The position numbers and the translations under genes were made by a program. This document shows positions 27,310-35,554 of a stretch of DNA of 64,000 nucleotides, one piece after another. The DNA is from RPQJ01 sp963793675 (lineage in GTDB: Bacteria > Pseudomonadota > Gammaproteobacteria > Steroidobacterales > Steroidobacteraceae). How positions within the stretch are numbered: position 1 is the first letter of the stretch; the number at the start of each line of letters is the position of its first letter. The stretch spans positions 1-64,000 of the forward strand of contig CAWCBA010000002.1 in assembly GCA_963793675.1 (NCBI GenBank). The letters run 5' to 3'. Under the pieces are notes generated by a model that saw nothing but the letters and a program-made list of their open reading frames with translations, was not told the DNA's origin and made no database searches.

Positions 27310-28802
27310 GAGGCGGGCAGGACGTGGAATTCGACGCGATTGTTCCGGGCCGCCACCATGTTCCAGCTGCCGGCCGTGGTCTTTTCGTCCTGTTCGGGAT
27401 ACGCGACGGGCTGGCTGCGTCCGCCGTTGACGACTTCGATCTGGATGTCGCCACCGGTGCGGCGACGCAATGTCGCCGCGAAGTTGGCGAAGTCGACCGA
27501 CTGCCGCTGCGCCATCGACAGCGAGTCGTCGAAGGGATTACCGACGAGATCGCACTTGGTCGCCGGCAGGTTGACGTCTGCCGGGGAGAAACCATCGCTC
27601 GCATTGCCGCCCAGGCAGAAGTCGCCGACGTAGGACTCGACGCGGATGCGGCCCTTGAACTGTTGCGCTTCGAGCATCGAGACCAGCGCGCGCAGCCGCT
27701 CGAGGCGACTGCCCGCCAGCGGCGCCTCACCATAAGGCACGTACTCGGTCGCGATCGGGCCGGCGGCTGGTCCACCGACACCTCCGCCCGCCGACGTGGC
27801 CGCCAGCGACGCGTTGCTCGCAACCGTGGCACTCGCCGCCGCGGCCGCGATCATCGCCGCCGCTTTCGCCCGTTCGACCGCGGCACGCGAGTCGGCGAGT
27901 TCACGCGCGAGGGACGCGTTGGACAGGTTCGCCTGCCACGCCACGTAGCCGAGCACCGCAGCGGGTACGGCCGCGAAGAGGGCGGTGAGGACGACCGGCC
28001 ACCACTGGCGGCGCGGTGGCTGCGGCGTAAGCGATTCGAAGGAGGGCGGCGGCGGAATCTTGCCGATGCTCTCCTTCATCTCGCTGATCAGCCGGCGCGC
28101 GAACGCTTCGAACGTGGCGAGCAGGAACCGGCGCTGTTCGTTCAGCTGTTCCTTCACCAGGTGCTGGACGGAGTTGCGCAGACCCGCCTGCAGTTCGGAC
28201 GCAAGCGCCGGCGTGAAGGCCATCGAAGCCGGCGAAGGCGCCAGCGGTGCTGCCGCCAGCGCCTGCCGGGTCGCCGTGGTCGACAGCGCATCGACCGTCT
28301 GGGTGTCGTCAGGGTTCGCAGCCGCCAGCGCGGCAGCCATCGCCGCCCCGTCGGGCGAGCTTTCGGCTGCTGCCGCCGCCGCCGCCGCGGGCCCTGGGAA
28401 CAGTGCCTGGCGTTGAGTACGTCGATCCGGCAGCAGGTGGAGCTGGTACAGAATCCGTGACACGTCGACCGGCCGCACCGTCTTCGGCAGCACGCCGACC
28501 GCACCGAGCGCGCGCGCCTGGCTGACGTACAGTTCGCCTTCCTGCGAGGTGTACATCATGAGCGGGATCGTCGCGGTCAGCGGGTCGGCCTTGATGGTCT
28601 GGACGGCCTGGAACCCGTCCATGCCCGGCATCAGGTGATCCATGAAGATGACGTCCGGACGACTCCGCTGCAGGTAATCGAGCGCCTGCTCGGCCGACTC
28701 GGCCGTATCCACGGCCAGGCCCTGCTGTTCGAGCATCCGGCTCAGGATGACTCTTGCCGATCGTGAATCGTCCACGATCAGGGCGCGCTTGCCCGTCGTC
28801 AT
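27306..28802 (-). CDS. Membrane-anchored response regulator with periplasmic OmpA-like tail
   Basis: A 498-residue protein with an unusual domain order. Residues 1-125 are a CheY-like receiver (ALIVDDSRSARVIL, phospho-acceptor Asp55 in VIFMDHLMPGMDG, MMYTSQEG, and the conserved Lys in LPKTVRP). Residues 126-265 are an Ala/Pro-rich linker with helical segments. A single membrane helix follows at about 268-290 (VVLTALFAAVPAAVLGYVAW), then a coiled-coil-like stretch. The C-terminal domain (355-498) ends in AARNNRVEFHVLP, reminiscent of the OmpA-family end. The receiver is predicted cytoplasmic and the tail periplasmic. It is first in an operon with the reductase and hydrolase. No cognate kinase is nearby. 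Confidence 0.75.
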   Translation of the reverse strand: MTTGKRALIVDDSRSARVILSRMLEQQGLAVDTAESAEQALDYLQRSRPDVIFMDHLMPGMDGFQAVQTIKADPLTATIPLMMYTSQEGELYVSQARALGAVGVLPKTVRPVDVSRILYQLHLLPDRRTQRQALFPGPAAAAAAAAESSPDGAAMAAALAAANPDDTQTVDALSTTATRQALAAAPLAPSPASMAFTPALASELQAGLRNSVQHLVKEQLNEQRRFLLATFEAFARRLISEMKESIGKIPPPPSFESLTPQPPRRQWWPVVLTALFAAVPAAVLGYVAWQANLSNASLARELADSRAAVERAKAAAMIAAAAASATVASNASLAATSAGGGVGGPAAGPIATEYVPYGEAPLAGSRLERLRALVSMLEAQQFKGRIRVESYVGDFCLGGNASDGFSPADVNLPATKCDLVGNPFDDSLSMAQRQSVDFANFAATLRRRTGGDIQIEVVNGGRSQPVAYPEQDEKTTAGSWNMVAARNNRVEFHVLPAS

Positions 28803-28969
28803 GTGATCCCTGGGTCCTTCTGGAGGCACCTGACAGGTGCCGCGTGTACCGGCTTTCTACCTTGAATGAGGCCCGAAGCCAATCCCGGCAAGTGGAAGTG
28901 GTGCCGCTTGACTCCGGGCGTATGCTTCGACCATCGACTGAGTCAAATAGGCAACGGAGGCATCACAAC

Positions 28970-31021
28970 ATGCCCTATACAACCCAGGACATTCGCAATA
29001 TCGCCCTCGTGGGCCAAGCCGGCGCGGGCAAGACGCTGCTGGCCGAAGCCTTGCTCGCGCAGTCCGGTGCAATCCGGTCCAAGGGGTCGCTCGCCCGCGG
29101 CACGACGGTGTGCGACTTTGATCCGCAGGAGAAAGCCCTGCTCCACTCCCTCGATGCCGCCATCTGCGGTTTCGAGACGCAGGGCCGTCGCGTCAACATG
29201 ATCGACACCCCGGGATACCCCGACTTTCTCGGTCGCACGCTGAGCGCGCTCGAGGCGGTCGAGACGGCAGTGGTCGTCGTGAACGCCGCCAACGGCATCG
29301 AGCCGATGACCCAGCGCATGATGGATTTCGCCAAGGCGAGGGGCCTGTGCCGGCTCATCGTCGTCAACAGGATCGACGCGCGCGATGCGCGCACGGAGGA
29401 GGTGCTGCTGGAGCTGCGCGAAGCGTTCGGCAAGGGCTGCCTGCCGCTGAACCTGCCGGCGGAAAGCGGCGCCTCGGTCGTCGACTGTTTCTTCCAGTCG
29501 CAGGGCAAGGCGACTGACTTCTCGTCAGTCGCTGCCGCGCACACCGAGATCATCGACCAGGTGGTCGAGGTCGACGACCAGCTGATGGCGCTCTACCTGG
29601 AACAGGGCGAGGAGTTGCTGAACCCCGAGCAGCTGCACGACCCGTTCGAGCAGGCGCTGCGGGAGGACCACCTGATCCCGGTCTGCTTCTGCTCCGCGGA
29701 AACCGGCGCGGGCATCCCCGAGTTGCTGGCCGTGCTGGCGCGACTCGCGCCCAACCCGGCCGAGGGCAATCCGCCGCCGTTCCTGAAAGGCGACGGCGAT
29801 GCGGCCGAGCGCGTTGCCGTCAGCCCCGATCCGGCACAGCACGTCATCGCGCACGTGTTCAAGGTCACGATCGATCCCTTCGTCGGCAAGATGGGAATCT
29901 TCCGTGTGCACCAGGGCACCGTGCGGCCCGGCGCGCAGCTGCTGGTGGGTGACGCACGCAAGCCGATCAAGCTCGCGCACCTCTACCAGCTGCAGGGCAA
30001 GGACCACGTCGAGATCACGCAGGCCATTCCCGGTGACATCTGCGCGGTGCCCAAGATCGACGAGATTCATTTCGACGCCGTGCTGCACGACTCGCACGAC
30101 GAAGACAACTATCACCTGAAGTCGGTGACGTTCCCGCCGGCAATGCTCGGGCTCGCGATCCGCAGCGAAAAGCGCGGCGACGAGCAGAAGCTGTCCGAAG
30201 GCCTGCACCGCCTGATGTCCGAGGACCCGTGCGTGCGCGTCGAGCATCACGTCGCCCAGAACGAGACGGTGCTGTACGGCCTGGGCGACCTGCACCTGCG
30301 CGTGATGCTGCAACGACTGACCGAGCGCTACGGTGTCTCGGTCAAGACGAGTCCGCCCGCAGTGCCCTACCGCGAGACGATCACACGTCCGGCCGAAGGC
30401 CACTGCAGGCACAAGAAGCAGACGGGGGGCGCCGGCCAGTTCGGCGAGGTGTACCTGCGCATCGAGCCGCTCGAACGCGGCGCGGGCTTCGAGTTCGTCG
30501 ACGACGTCGTCGGCGGAGCGATCCCCGGCCAGTTCATCCCCGCGGTCGAGAAAGGCGTGCGCCAGGTGCTGACCGAAGGCGCAATCGCCGGCTTCACGCT
30601 GCAGGACATCCGCGTGAGCGTGTATGACGGCAAGCATCACGCGGTGGACTCGAAGGAAGTCGCGTTCGTGTCCGCGGGCCGCAAGGCGTTCGTCGAGGCC
30701 ATCAAGCAGGCGGCCCCGATCGTGCTCGAGCCGATCGTGCGCGTCGTCATCAGCTGCCCGACCGCGTCGATCGGCGACGTCAGCAGCGACCTGGCGACGC
30801 GACGCGCGCGCATCAACGGCCAGGACACGCTGCAGGGCGGGCGATCGGAGATTGCGGCGCTGGTGCCGCTCAGCGAACTGCAGGATTACCTGTCACGCCT
30901 CAAGGCGCTGACTGGCGGCGAGGGCACGTACACGATGGACCTGAGTCACTACGATCCGGTGCCGTTGCGGAAGCAGCAGGAACTGGTGTCGGCGTTCAAG
31001 CCGCACGAGGAAGCCGAGTAG
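28970..31021 (+). CDS. Elongation factor G-like GTPase (EF-G2 type)
   Basis: A 683-residue translation-factor GTPase with all EF-G domains: G domain (GQAGAGKTLLAEALL; MIDTPGYPDFLGRTL; VVNRID), domain II (HVFKVTIDPFVGKMGIFRVH), and domains III-V (TFPPAMLGLAIRSEKR through a C-terminal ARINGQDTLQGGRSEIAALV). It differs from canonical EF-G at two GTPase positions: Tyr replaces the catalytic His of DTPGH, and G4 reads NRID rather than NKMD. These are typical of the EF-G-like paralog group of unclear function. A GGAGG ribosome site lies 10 bp before the ATG at 28970, which decides this start. Confidence 0.9.
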   Translation: MPYTTQDIRNIALVGQAGAGKTLLAEALLAQSGAIRSKGSLARGTTVCDFDPQEKALLHSLDAAICGFETQGRRVNMIDTPGYPDFLGRTLSALEAVETAVVVVNAANGIEPMTQRMMDFAKARGLCRLIVVNRIDARDARTEEVLLELREAFGKGCLPLNLPAESGASVVDCFFQSQGKATDFSSVAAAHTEIIDQVVEVDDQLMALYLEQGEELLNPEQLHDPFEQALREDHLIPVCFCSAETGAGIPELLAVLARLAPNPAEGNPPPFLKGDGDAAERVAVSPDPAQHVIAHVFKVTIDPFVGKMGIFRVHQGTVRPGAQLLVGDARKPIKLAHLYQLQGKDHVEITQAIPGDICAVPKIDEIHFDAVLHDSHDEDNYHLKSVTFPPAMLGLAIRSEKRGDEQKLSEGLHRLMSEDPCVRVEHHVAQNETVLYGLGDLHLRVMLQRLTERYGVSVKTSPPAVPYRETITRPAEGHCRHKKQTGGAGQFGEVYLRIEPLERGAGFEFVDDVVGGAIPGQFIPAVEKGVRQVLTEGAIAGFTLQDIRVSVYDGKHHAVDSKEVAFVSAGRKAFVEAIKQAAPIVLEPIVRVVISCPTASIGDVSSDLATRRARINGQDTLQGGRSEIAALVPLSELQDYLSRLKALTGGEGTYTMDLSHYDPVPLRKQQELVSAFKPHEEAE

Positions 31022-31157
31022 GAAGGGGCGGAAGGCCCGGAAGGCCAAGAAGGCAGGAAGGCCAGGAAGGTCAGGAAGGGGAAGAAGTCGCTGCCGACCT
31101 TCCTGTCCTTCCTGGCCTTCCGGGCCTTCCTGGCCTTCCTGGCCTTCCTGGCCTCCG
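31022..31157. repeat. Inverted GGAAGGCC repeat array between EF-G-like and sulfotransferase genes
   Basis: Immediately after the EF-G stop there are about six GGAAGG(C/T)C units. After a centre near GAAGTCGCTGCCGACC come about seven complementary CTTCCTGGC units. The array occupies the gap between convergent genes, and a short ACTAACCCCT piece follows it. Confidence 0.85.
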
Positions 31158-31189
31158 ACTAACCCCTGCTCCGGTCGGCGCCTCCGACT

Positions 31190-31859
31190 TCAGCCGTCAT
31201 CGGGAGTTTCCATCTCCATCCCGAGCACACGGCGCACACGACGCCATGCGCTGCGCCACGGCTTGTCGGACAGCGTCACGTTGGCGTGTGGCCACGGCTC
31301 GCTGGGCACGGGCTTGCCGAGAAACTCGCACAGCGGACCCCACTCGCGCATCTGCGTCGGGTCGAATTCGAGGAACTGGTCCGGTCGACTGCGGAAATAT
31401 TCGCGCACGGCGGCGTTGTGCGCGCGGTACGCATCCAGCCACGCCTGCCGACTCTCGGCACTGTCGCCCGGGTTGGCGTGCTTGCCGAACATCCACACGC
31501 GCATCGGTCGGATACGGCGATTGCGGTAAAAGTTCGCACAGCTTTCGATCCAGCGCTGCCTCGTCGCGTACCGTCAGGATGTATTTCGCGTCCGGATACT
31601 GCGCATGGATCTCACGCCACAGGTGGAAATAGGGGTTGTCAGTGAACGCATCGAAGAGCTCGAACGTCGGCAGCCGGTAGTCCCCTCGCTCGATCTGCCG
31701 CAGCAGCGTCTCGCCGTCGTCGGCGCCCGGGTAGCTGCCGGGCTTGTCGCCGTTGATCGTGCGATACCCCAGCACCTTCAGCGCTTCGAAGATCGTGGTC
31801 GTGCCGGTCTTGTAGAAGCCGATAGCGAAAATCTTGCCGGCGTAGGGCGTGCGCTGCAT
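31190..31859 (-). CDS. Sulfotransferase-family protein (frameshifted)
   Basis: A PAPS-dependent sulfotransferase-like protein of about 222 residues. The 5'-phosphosulfate-binding loop is near the start (KIFAIGFYKTGTTTIFEAL), and the 3'-phosphate-binding region is KYILTVRDEAAWIESCANFY after correction. The raw frame loses this at an extra base near 31555; the next frame continues NRRIRPMRVWMFGKH and runs to DDG at 31190. Both halves match the P-loop sulfotransferase family related to Golgi-type enzymes. The acceptor is unknown. Nothing nearby makes PAPS, although cysD lies 14 kb away. Confidence 0.78.
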
Positions 31860-31937
31860 GCGTGCGATTCTGCGCCTGGCCGCACGGATGCGCGAGGTTG
31901 CGGGTCATGGACGAGGCGCCCCGATGTGGCGGGCGCT

Positions 31938-32690
31938 CTAATCGTCGTCGTCGGACCCTGGCGGGAGATCCAGCCGCATCGGCTGCGGTGGCTCCGGCGC
32001 CGGTTCGATCAGCTGCGGTCCCTGGTTGCGCGCATTGCTGACGAGCCGGCTCACCCGCTGCGCGACCATGTCGCCCGCGCCGTCAGCGGTCAGCAGCCGG
32101 TCGAGGCGCTCGACGTCATGGTTGCGCGGATCAAGCCACTCCGCATAAGCGGAGGCCGGAATGATCACCGGCATCCGGTCGTGGATGTGGGCGATCGACT
32201 TCGGTGGCACGGTGGTGATCAACGTGCACGACTCGAGCGGCTCGCCCGTGGCAGGGTCGCGCCAGGCTTCCCACAGTGCCGCGAGCGCGAACGGACCCCC
32301 GCTTGCGGGCCGCAGGAAATAGGGTTGCTTGTCACGGGGCCCGAGCTGCATCCATTCGTAGTACCCATCGGCCGGGACCAGCGCGCGACGCTTGCGATAG
32401 GCCGCGCGGAAGGCGGGCTTCTCTCGCAAGGTTTCCGCCCGCGCATTGATCATGCGCGCGCCGATCGACTTTTCCTTGGCCCAGACCGGCACCAGCCCCC
32501 AGTAGAGCATCGCGAGACGCCGCGTGGCGGCGATGTCGGGCGATGCGTCGTCAGGCAGCTCGCGCACCGCGGGGATGAAGGTGGTCGGCGCGATGTTGTA
32601 GCGCGCCTCGATCGCGGGCGTGTCGTCCGGCAATCCGAAGAGCCGGACGACGGCTTCATGGGGCGAGTAGAAGGCGAAGCGACCGCACAT
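31938..32690 (-). CDS. SOS-response-associated peptidase (HMCES/YedK)
   Basis: A 250-residue SRAP-domain protein that forms a thiazolidine crosslink with abasic sites in single-stranded DNA and so shields them. The catalytic Cys2 is exposed after Met removal (MCGRFAFYS). Other conserved positions are ARYNIAPT, MINARAET, LVPADGYYEW and the His of HIHDRMPVII. No LexA box was recognised upstream, where a repeat array begins one base after the start codon. Confidence 0.92.
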   Translation of the reverse strand: MCGRFAFYSPHEAVVRLFGLPDDTPAIEARYNIAPTTFIPAVRELPDDASPDIAATRRLAMLYWGLVPVWAKEKSIGARMINARAETLREKPAFRAAYRKRRALVPADGYYEWMQLGPRDKQPYFLRPASGGPFALAALWEAWRDPATGEPLESCTLITTVPPKSIAHIHDRMPVIIPASAYAEWLDPRNHDVERLDRLLTADGAGDMVAQRVSRLVSNARNQGPQLIEPAPEPPQPMRLDLPPGSDDDD

Positions 32691-32691
32691 G

Positions 32692-32871
32692 GGGAGGAAG
32701 GCCGGAAGGTCAGGAAGGTCAGGAAGGTCAGGAAGGTCAGGAAGAGGTTAGCAGGAAACGCGCATTGCGAAAGATCTGCGCAAGAGGTTCGTTGGGCAAC
32801 GAAGAGCCGGACAAGGCTTGCTGGCTTCACTTCCTCGCCTTCCTGGCCTTCCTGGCCTTCCTGGCCTTCCT
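32692..32871. repeat. Split inverted GGAAGGTCA/GGAAGGCCA array
   Basis: The left arm (32692-32745) has about five GGAAGGTCA units. The right arm (32828-32871) has about five CTTCCTGGC units. An 82-bp non-repeat centre separates them, the longest centre of any array here. It lies between the ABC permease stop and the YedK start, both on the minus strand, so it is 3' to the permease but 5' to the YedK gene. Confidence 0.8.
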
Positions 32872-33717
32872 CTACTCTCTCGTGCCCGTGCCCTTGTTCA
32901 TCAGCCACACGCAGGCTGCGAACAGCACCACCACCGACAAGGTCATGATCGCGAACGAGAAGCCGACGTCGACATCGGATTGCCCGAGGAAGCCGTAACG
33001 GAACGCGTTCACCATGTAGAGGATCGGATTCGCTTTCGAGACCGTCTGCGCCCACTCGGGCAACATCTGGATCGAGTAGAACACGCCTCCGAGGTACGTC
33101 ATCGGCGTCAGGATGAACGTCGGCACGAACGTGATCTGGTCGAAATTCTTGGCGAATACCGCGTTGACGAAACCGCCGAGCGCGAACACGATCGAGGTGA
33201 GCAGCACGGCCGCGATCACCACCAACAGGTGCTCGACGTGCAGGTGGGTGAAAAACAGCGCGATGATCGTCACGATCAGGCCGACCAGCAATCCGCGCAG
33301 CATGCCACCGGCGACGTAGCCCAGCACGATCAGCCAGTTGGGTAGCGGCGAGACGAGCAACTCCTCGATGTGCCGGCCGAACTTCGCGCCGAAGAACGAC
33401 GACACCACGTTGCCGTAGCTGTTGGTGATCACGGACATCATGATCAGGCCGGGGGCGATGTACTGCAGGTACGTGTAGCCGCCCATCTGCCCGATGCGCC
33501 CGCCGATCAGGTTGCCGAAAATGATGAAGTACAACGTCGCCGTGATCACGGGCGGCACCAGCGTCTGGCCCCAGATGCGCATGATGCGGCTGAATTCGCG
33601 GATGACGATGGTTGCGAAGCCGACGCGGCGCGCGCGACGCATGTTGGCGGCCAGCGTCACCTGCGCATGACTGCCCGGGCTGGCGCCGGGCGTGCGATTC
33701 GGAGGCGCCGCGCTCAT
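32872..33717 (-). CDS. ABC-2 type transporter permease
   Basis: A 281-residue inner-membrane exporter subunit with six predicted helices. It has a TLVPPVITATLYFIIFGNLIG helix and the ABC-2 signature region HIEELLVSPLPNWLIVLGYV. Downstream are FVPTFILTPMTYLGGVFYSI and SKANPILYMVNAFRYGFLG, which closely resemble the YadH family. The start at 33717 overlaps the ATPase stop, so the pair is translationally coupled. The cargo is unknown. Confidence 0.9.
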   Translation of the reverse strand: MSAAPPNRTPGASPGSHAQVTLAANMRRARRVGFATIVIREFSRIMRIWGQTLVPPVITATLYFIIFGNLIGGRIGQMGGYTYLQYIAPGLIMMSVITNSYGNVVSSFFGAKFGRHIEELLVSPLPNWLIVLGYVAGGMLRGLLVGLIVTIIALFFTHLHVEHLLVVIAAVLLTSIVFALGGFVNAVFAKNFDQITFVPTFILTPMTYLGGVFYSIQMLPEWAQTVSKANPILYMVNAFRYGFLGQSDVDVGFSFAIMTLSVVVLFAACVWLMNKGTGTRE

Positions 33718-34676
33718 GCGTCCGCCCCGCTGGCCGGTGGCACCGTTGGCTGCCCGCTGCCGACGTCGCGGCCTTCGACGAGGCGCATGAAGAGTTCTTC
33801 CAGGCGATTGGCCTTGTTGCGCATGCTCACGACTTCGCCGCCGACGGCCGACAGCGCGCCGAAGATCTCGTTCAGGTTCTGGTCCTTGTTCACCTCGACC
33901 TCGAGCGTCGTTTCGTCCGGCGCCGTCACGCGATACCCCGGCAGCGACAGCGTCCCGCGCAGTGGTCCACGCAGGTTGAGCACGAACGTCTCGGTCTGCA
34001 GCTTGCGCAGCACCGTCGACATGCGGTCGTTCTCGATGATGCGGCCTTCGTCGATGATCGCGATGTGGCGGCAGAGGTTCTCCGCTTCCTCGAGGTAATG
34101 CGTCGTCAGGATGATCGTGGTGCCCTGCTCGTTGATCCGGCGCAGGAATTCCCACATCGAACGGCGCACCTCGATGTCCACGCCGGCGGTCGGCTCGTCG
34201 AGGATCAGCAGCTGCGGCTCGTGGATCAGCGCGCGCGCGATCATGAGCCGGCGCTTCATGCCGCCCGACAGCGACCGCGAAATCGTCTCGCGCTTCTCCC
34301 ACAGCTGCAGCTGCTTGAGCCAGTACTCCATCCGCTCGCGCGCAACGGGACGCGGGATGCCGTAGAAGCCGGCCTGGTTCAGCAGGATCGTCGAGATCTT
34401 CTCGAACTGGTTGAAGTTGATTTCCTGCGGCACGACACCGAGGCAGGACTTGGCCGCCTCGAGGTCGGTGTCGATGCTGTGCCCGAACACGGTGACCGTG
34501 CCGCTCGACTTGTTGACGAGCGACGACACGATGCCGATCGCAGTCGACTTGCCGGCGCCGTTCGGCCCGAGCAGCGCGAAGAAATCGCCCTCCTCCACGT
34601 CGAGGTCGATGCCCTTCAAGGCCTGGACGCCATTGCTGTACGTCTTGCAAAGCTGGCGCAGCGACAAGGCCTTCAT
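33714..34676 (-). CDS. ABC transporter ATP-binding protein (YadG-like)
   Basis: A 320-residue ATPase partner of the permease. Walker A is LLGPNGAGKST, the Q-loop is VVPQEINFNQFE, the signature is LSGGMKRRLMIAR, Walker B is LLILDEPTAGVD and the H-loop is ILTTHYLEEAE. The C-terminal extension (ETFVLNLRGPLRG onward) is typical for drug/antibiotic-type ABC-2 exporters. The start MKALSLRQLCKTYSNG at 34676 is chosen over an in-frame ATG 60 bases upstream on family alignment. Confidence 0.92.
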   Translation of the reverse strand: MKALSLRQLCKTYSNGVQALKGIDLDVEEGDFFALLGPNGAGKSTAIGIVSSLVNKSSGTVTVFGHSIDTDLEAAKSCLGVVPQEINFNQFEKISTILLNQAGFYGIPRPVARERMEYWLKQLQLWEKRETISRSLSGGMKRRLMIARALIHEPQLLILDEPTAGVDIEVRRSMWEFLRRINEQGTTIILTTHYLEEAENLCRHIAIIDEGRIIENDRMSTVLRKLQTETFVLNLRGPLRGTLSLPGYRVTAPDETTLEVEVNKDQNLNEIFGALSAVGGEVVSMRNKANRLEELFMRLVEGRDVGSGQPTVPPASGADA

Positions 34677-34729
34677 GGCGGGGCGGACGTTCACGGGAGG
34701 GGAGCGAAGGGTAATGTGCCTGCACCTCC

Positions 34730-35446
34730 TCAGCAAGGAACGTCAGTTTCGCTGGCGGGTCCCCTGCGATGAGTCGCGCGTGTCCGGCGCGCGGGACCGT
34801 AGCGCGCGATGACCGGATCGCGCCCGCAGTGCCCGAGCAGGCACAGCCCCGCCGAATAGGCCCAGTTCAGGTCCTCCTGCACCGTGCCTGCCGCGGCCTC
34901 GGCCAGCAGGCTCCAGTAACGCGCATGCCCCGGCCATCGCGGCCGCACCAACCCAGGCCACGAGGCGAGCCGAAACGAGTCGGAGGGCGTGAGTGCAGAC
35001 AGGCGCGCCTCGGATGTCGACCCCAGCCCGAAGGCGATGCGTGACGAGAACGGCACGTTTTCGGCCAGCCGTCGCGCGACTCCGAGCGCCACCAGGCCGA
35101 ACGAGCGACGGGTTTCGGCACGCACGCGGTCGGTCGATTGCGCATCAGTGTCCGCAACGGCCGCGAGACGCCAGGGCGGGGCCTCGTCGTCCTGCGGCAG
35201 CGCGAGTTCAAACAGCGAGATCGGGCTGCACGCGGCACGATCCCGCGCTTCCGGCCGGACCTCGACAAGCCGTCTCACGGTTGCCGCTGGGAGCTGGAAC
35301 CAGCAGTCGGTCCCGTGGCCGGGGTCAAGCGCGTGGGCCAGGAACAGCCGATTGAGGTCCGCAATATCCCGGCGAACCGCCGAATTGAGCAGGTTGCCAT
35401 GGTGCGGCCAAGCGGAAGTTGGCAGCGTCAGCTTCTGTTCAGACAT
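34730..35446 (-). CDS. FlhD-like regulator with C-terminal extension (putative)
   Basis: A 238-residue soluble protein with no standard annotation known to me. Residues about 22-80 (AVRRDIADLNRLFLAHAL, CWFQLPAATVRRLVEV, then CSPISLFELAL) align by eye with the FlhD core: DINLSYLLLAQRL, AMFRLGINEE, then LVCHFRF. They match in order, spacing and hydrophobic pattern. The remaining 150 residues have no counterpart in FlhD. It is divergently paired with a clear FlhC-like gene across a 108-bp gap containing two perfect dyads. That context strengthens the FlhD assignment. The C-terminal tail is Arg-rich and may be slightly out of frame. Role inferred: partner or antagonist of the FlhC-like protein. 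Confidence 0.55.
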   Translation of the reverse strand: MSEQKLTLPTSAWPHHGNLLNSAVRRDIADLNRLFLAHALDPGHGTDCWFQLPAATVRRLVEVRPEARDRAACSPISLFELALPQDDEAPPWRLAAVADTDAQSTDRVRAETRRSFGLVALGVARRLAENVPFSSRIAFGLGSTSEARLSALTPSDSFRLASWPGLVRPRWPGHARYWSLLAEAAAGTVQEDLNWAYSAGLCLLGHCGRDPVIARYGPARRTRATHRRGPASETDVPC

Positions 35447-35456
35447 GCTCTATGCT

Positions 35457-35486
35457 CCATATATGGTCCAAACGGACCATATATGG
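35457..35486. promoter_or_regulatory. Perfect 13-bp dyad, operator site 1
   Basis: The arm CCATATATGGTCC is followed by the loop AAAC and its exact complement GGACCATATATGG. It is very AT-rich against the GC-rich surroundings. Its centre is exactly 40 bp from the centre of site 2. The site starts 11 bp before the FlhD-like start codon, so a bound protein would block that gene. Confidence 0.8.
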
Positions 35487-35497
35487 ATATAGAATCT

Positions 35498-35525
35498 CAT
35501 ATATGGTCTGAATAGACCATATATG
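35498..35525. promoter_or_regulatory. Perfect 12-bp dyad, operator site 2
   Basis: The arm CATATATGGTCT, loop GAAT and exact complement AGACCATATATG repeat the ATATGGTC half-site of site 1. It lies 30 bp before the FlhC-like ATG. The two dyads give four half-sites on one face of the helix. Confidence 0.8.
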
Positions 35526-35554
35526 GCCAAAACATCAAGAATGGGAGAAAGGCC

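Noticed and set aside
34730..35446. FlhD-like gene as a nitroreductase or chaperone
   Set aside because: No flavin or chaperone motif is present. The only consistent similarity is to the FlhD core, supported by the FlhC-like partner.
35457..35466. CCATATATGG as a eukaryotic CArG box
   Set aside because: The match to CC(A/T)6GG is a coincidence of the bacterial dyad; no MADS-box protein is expected here.
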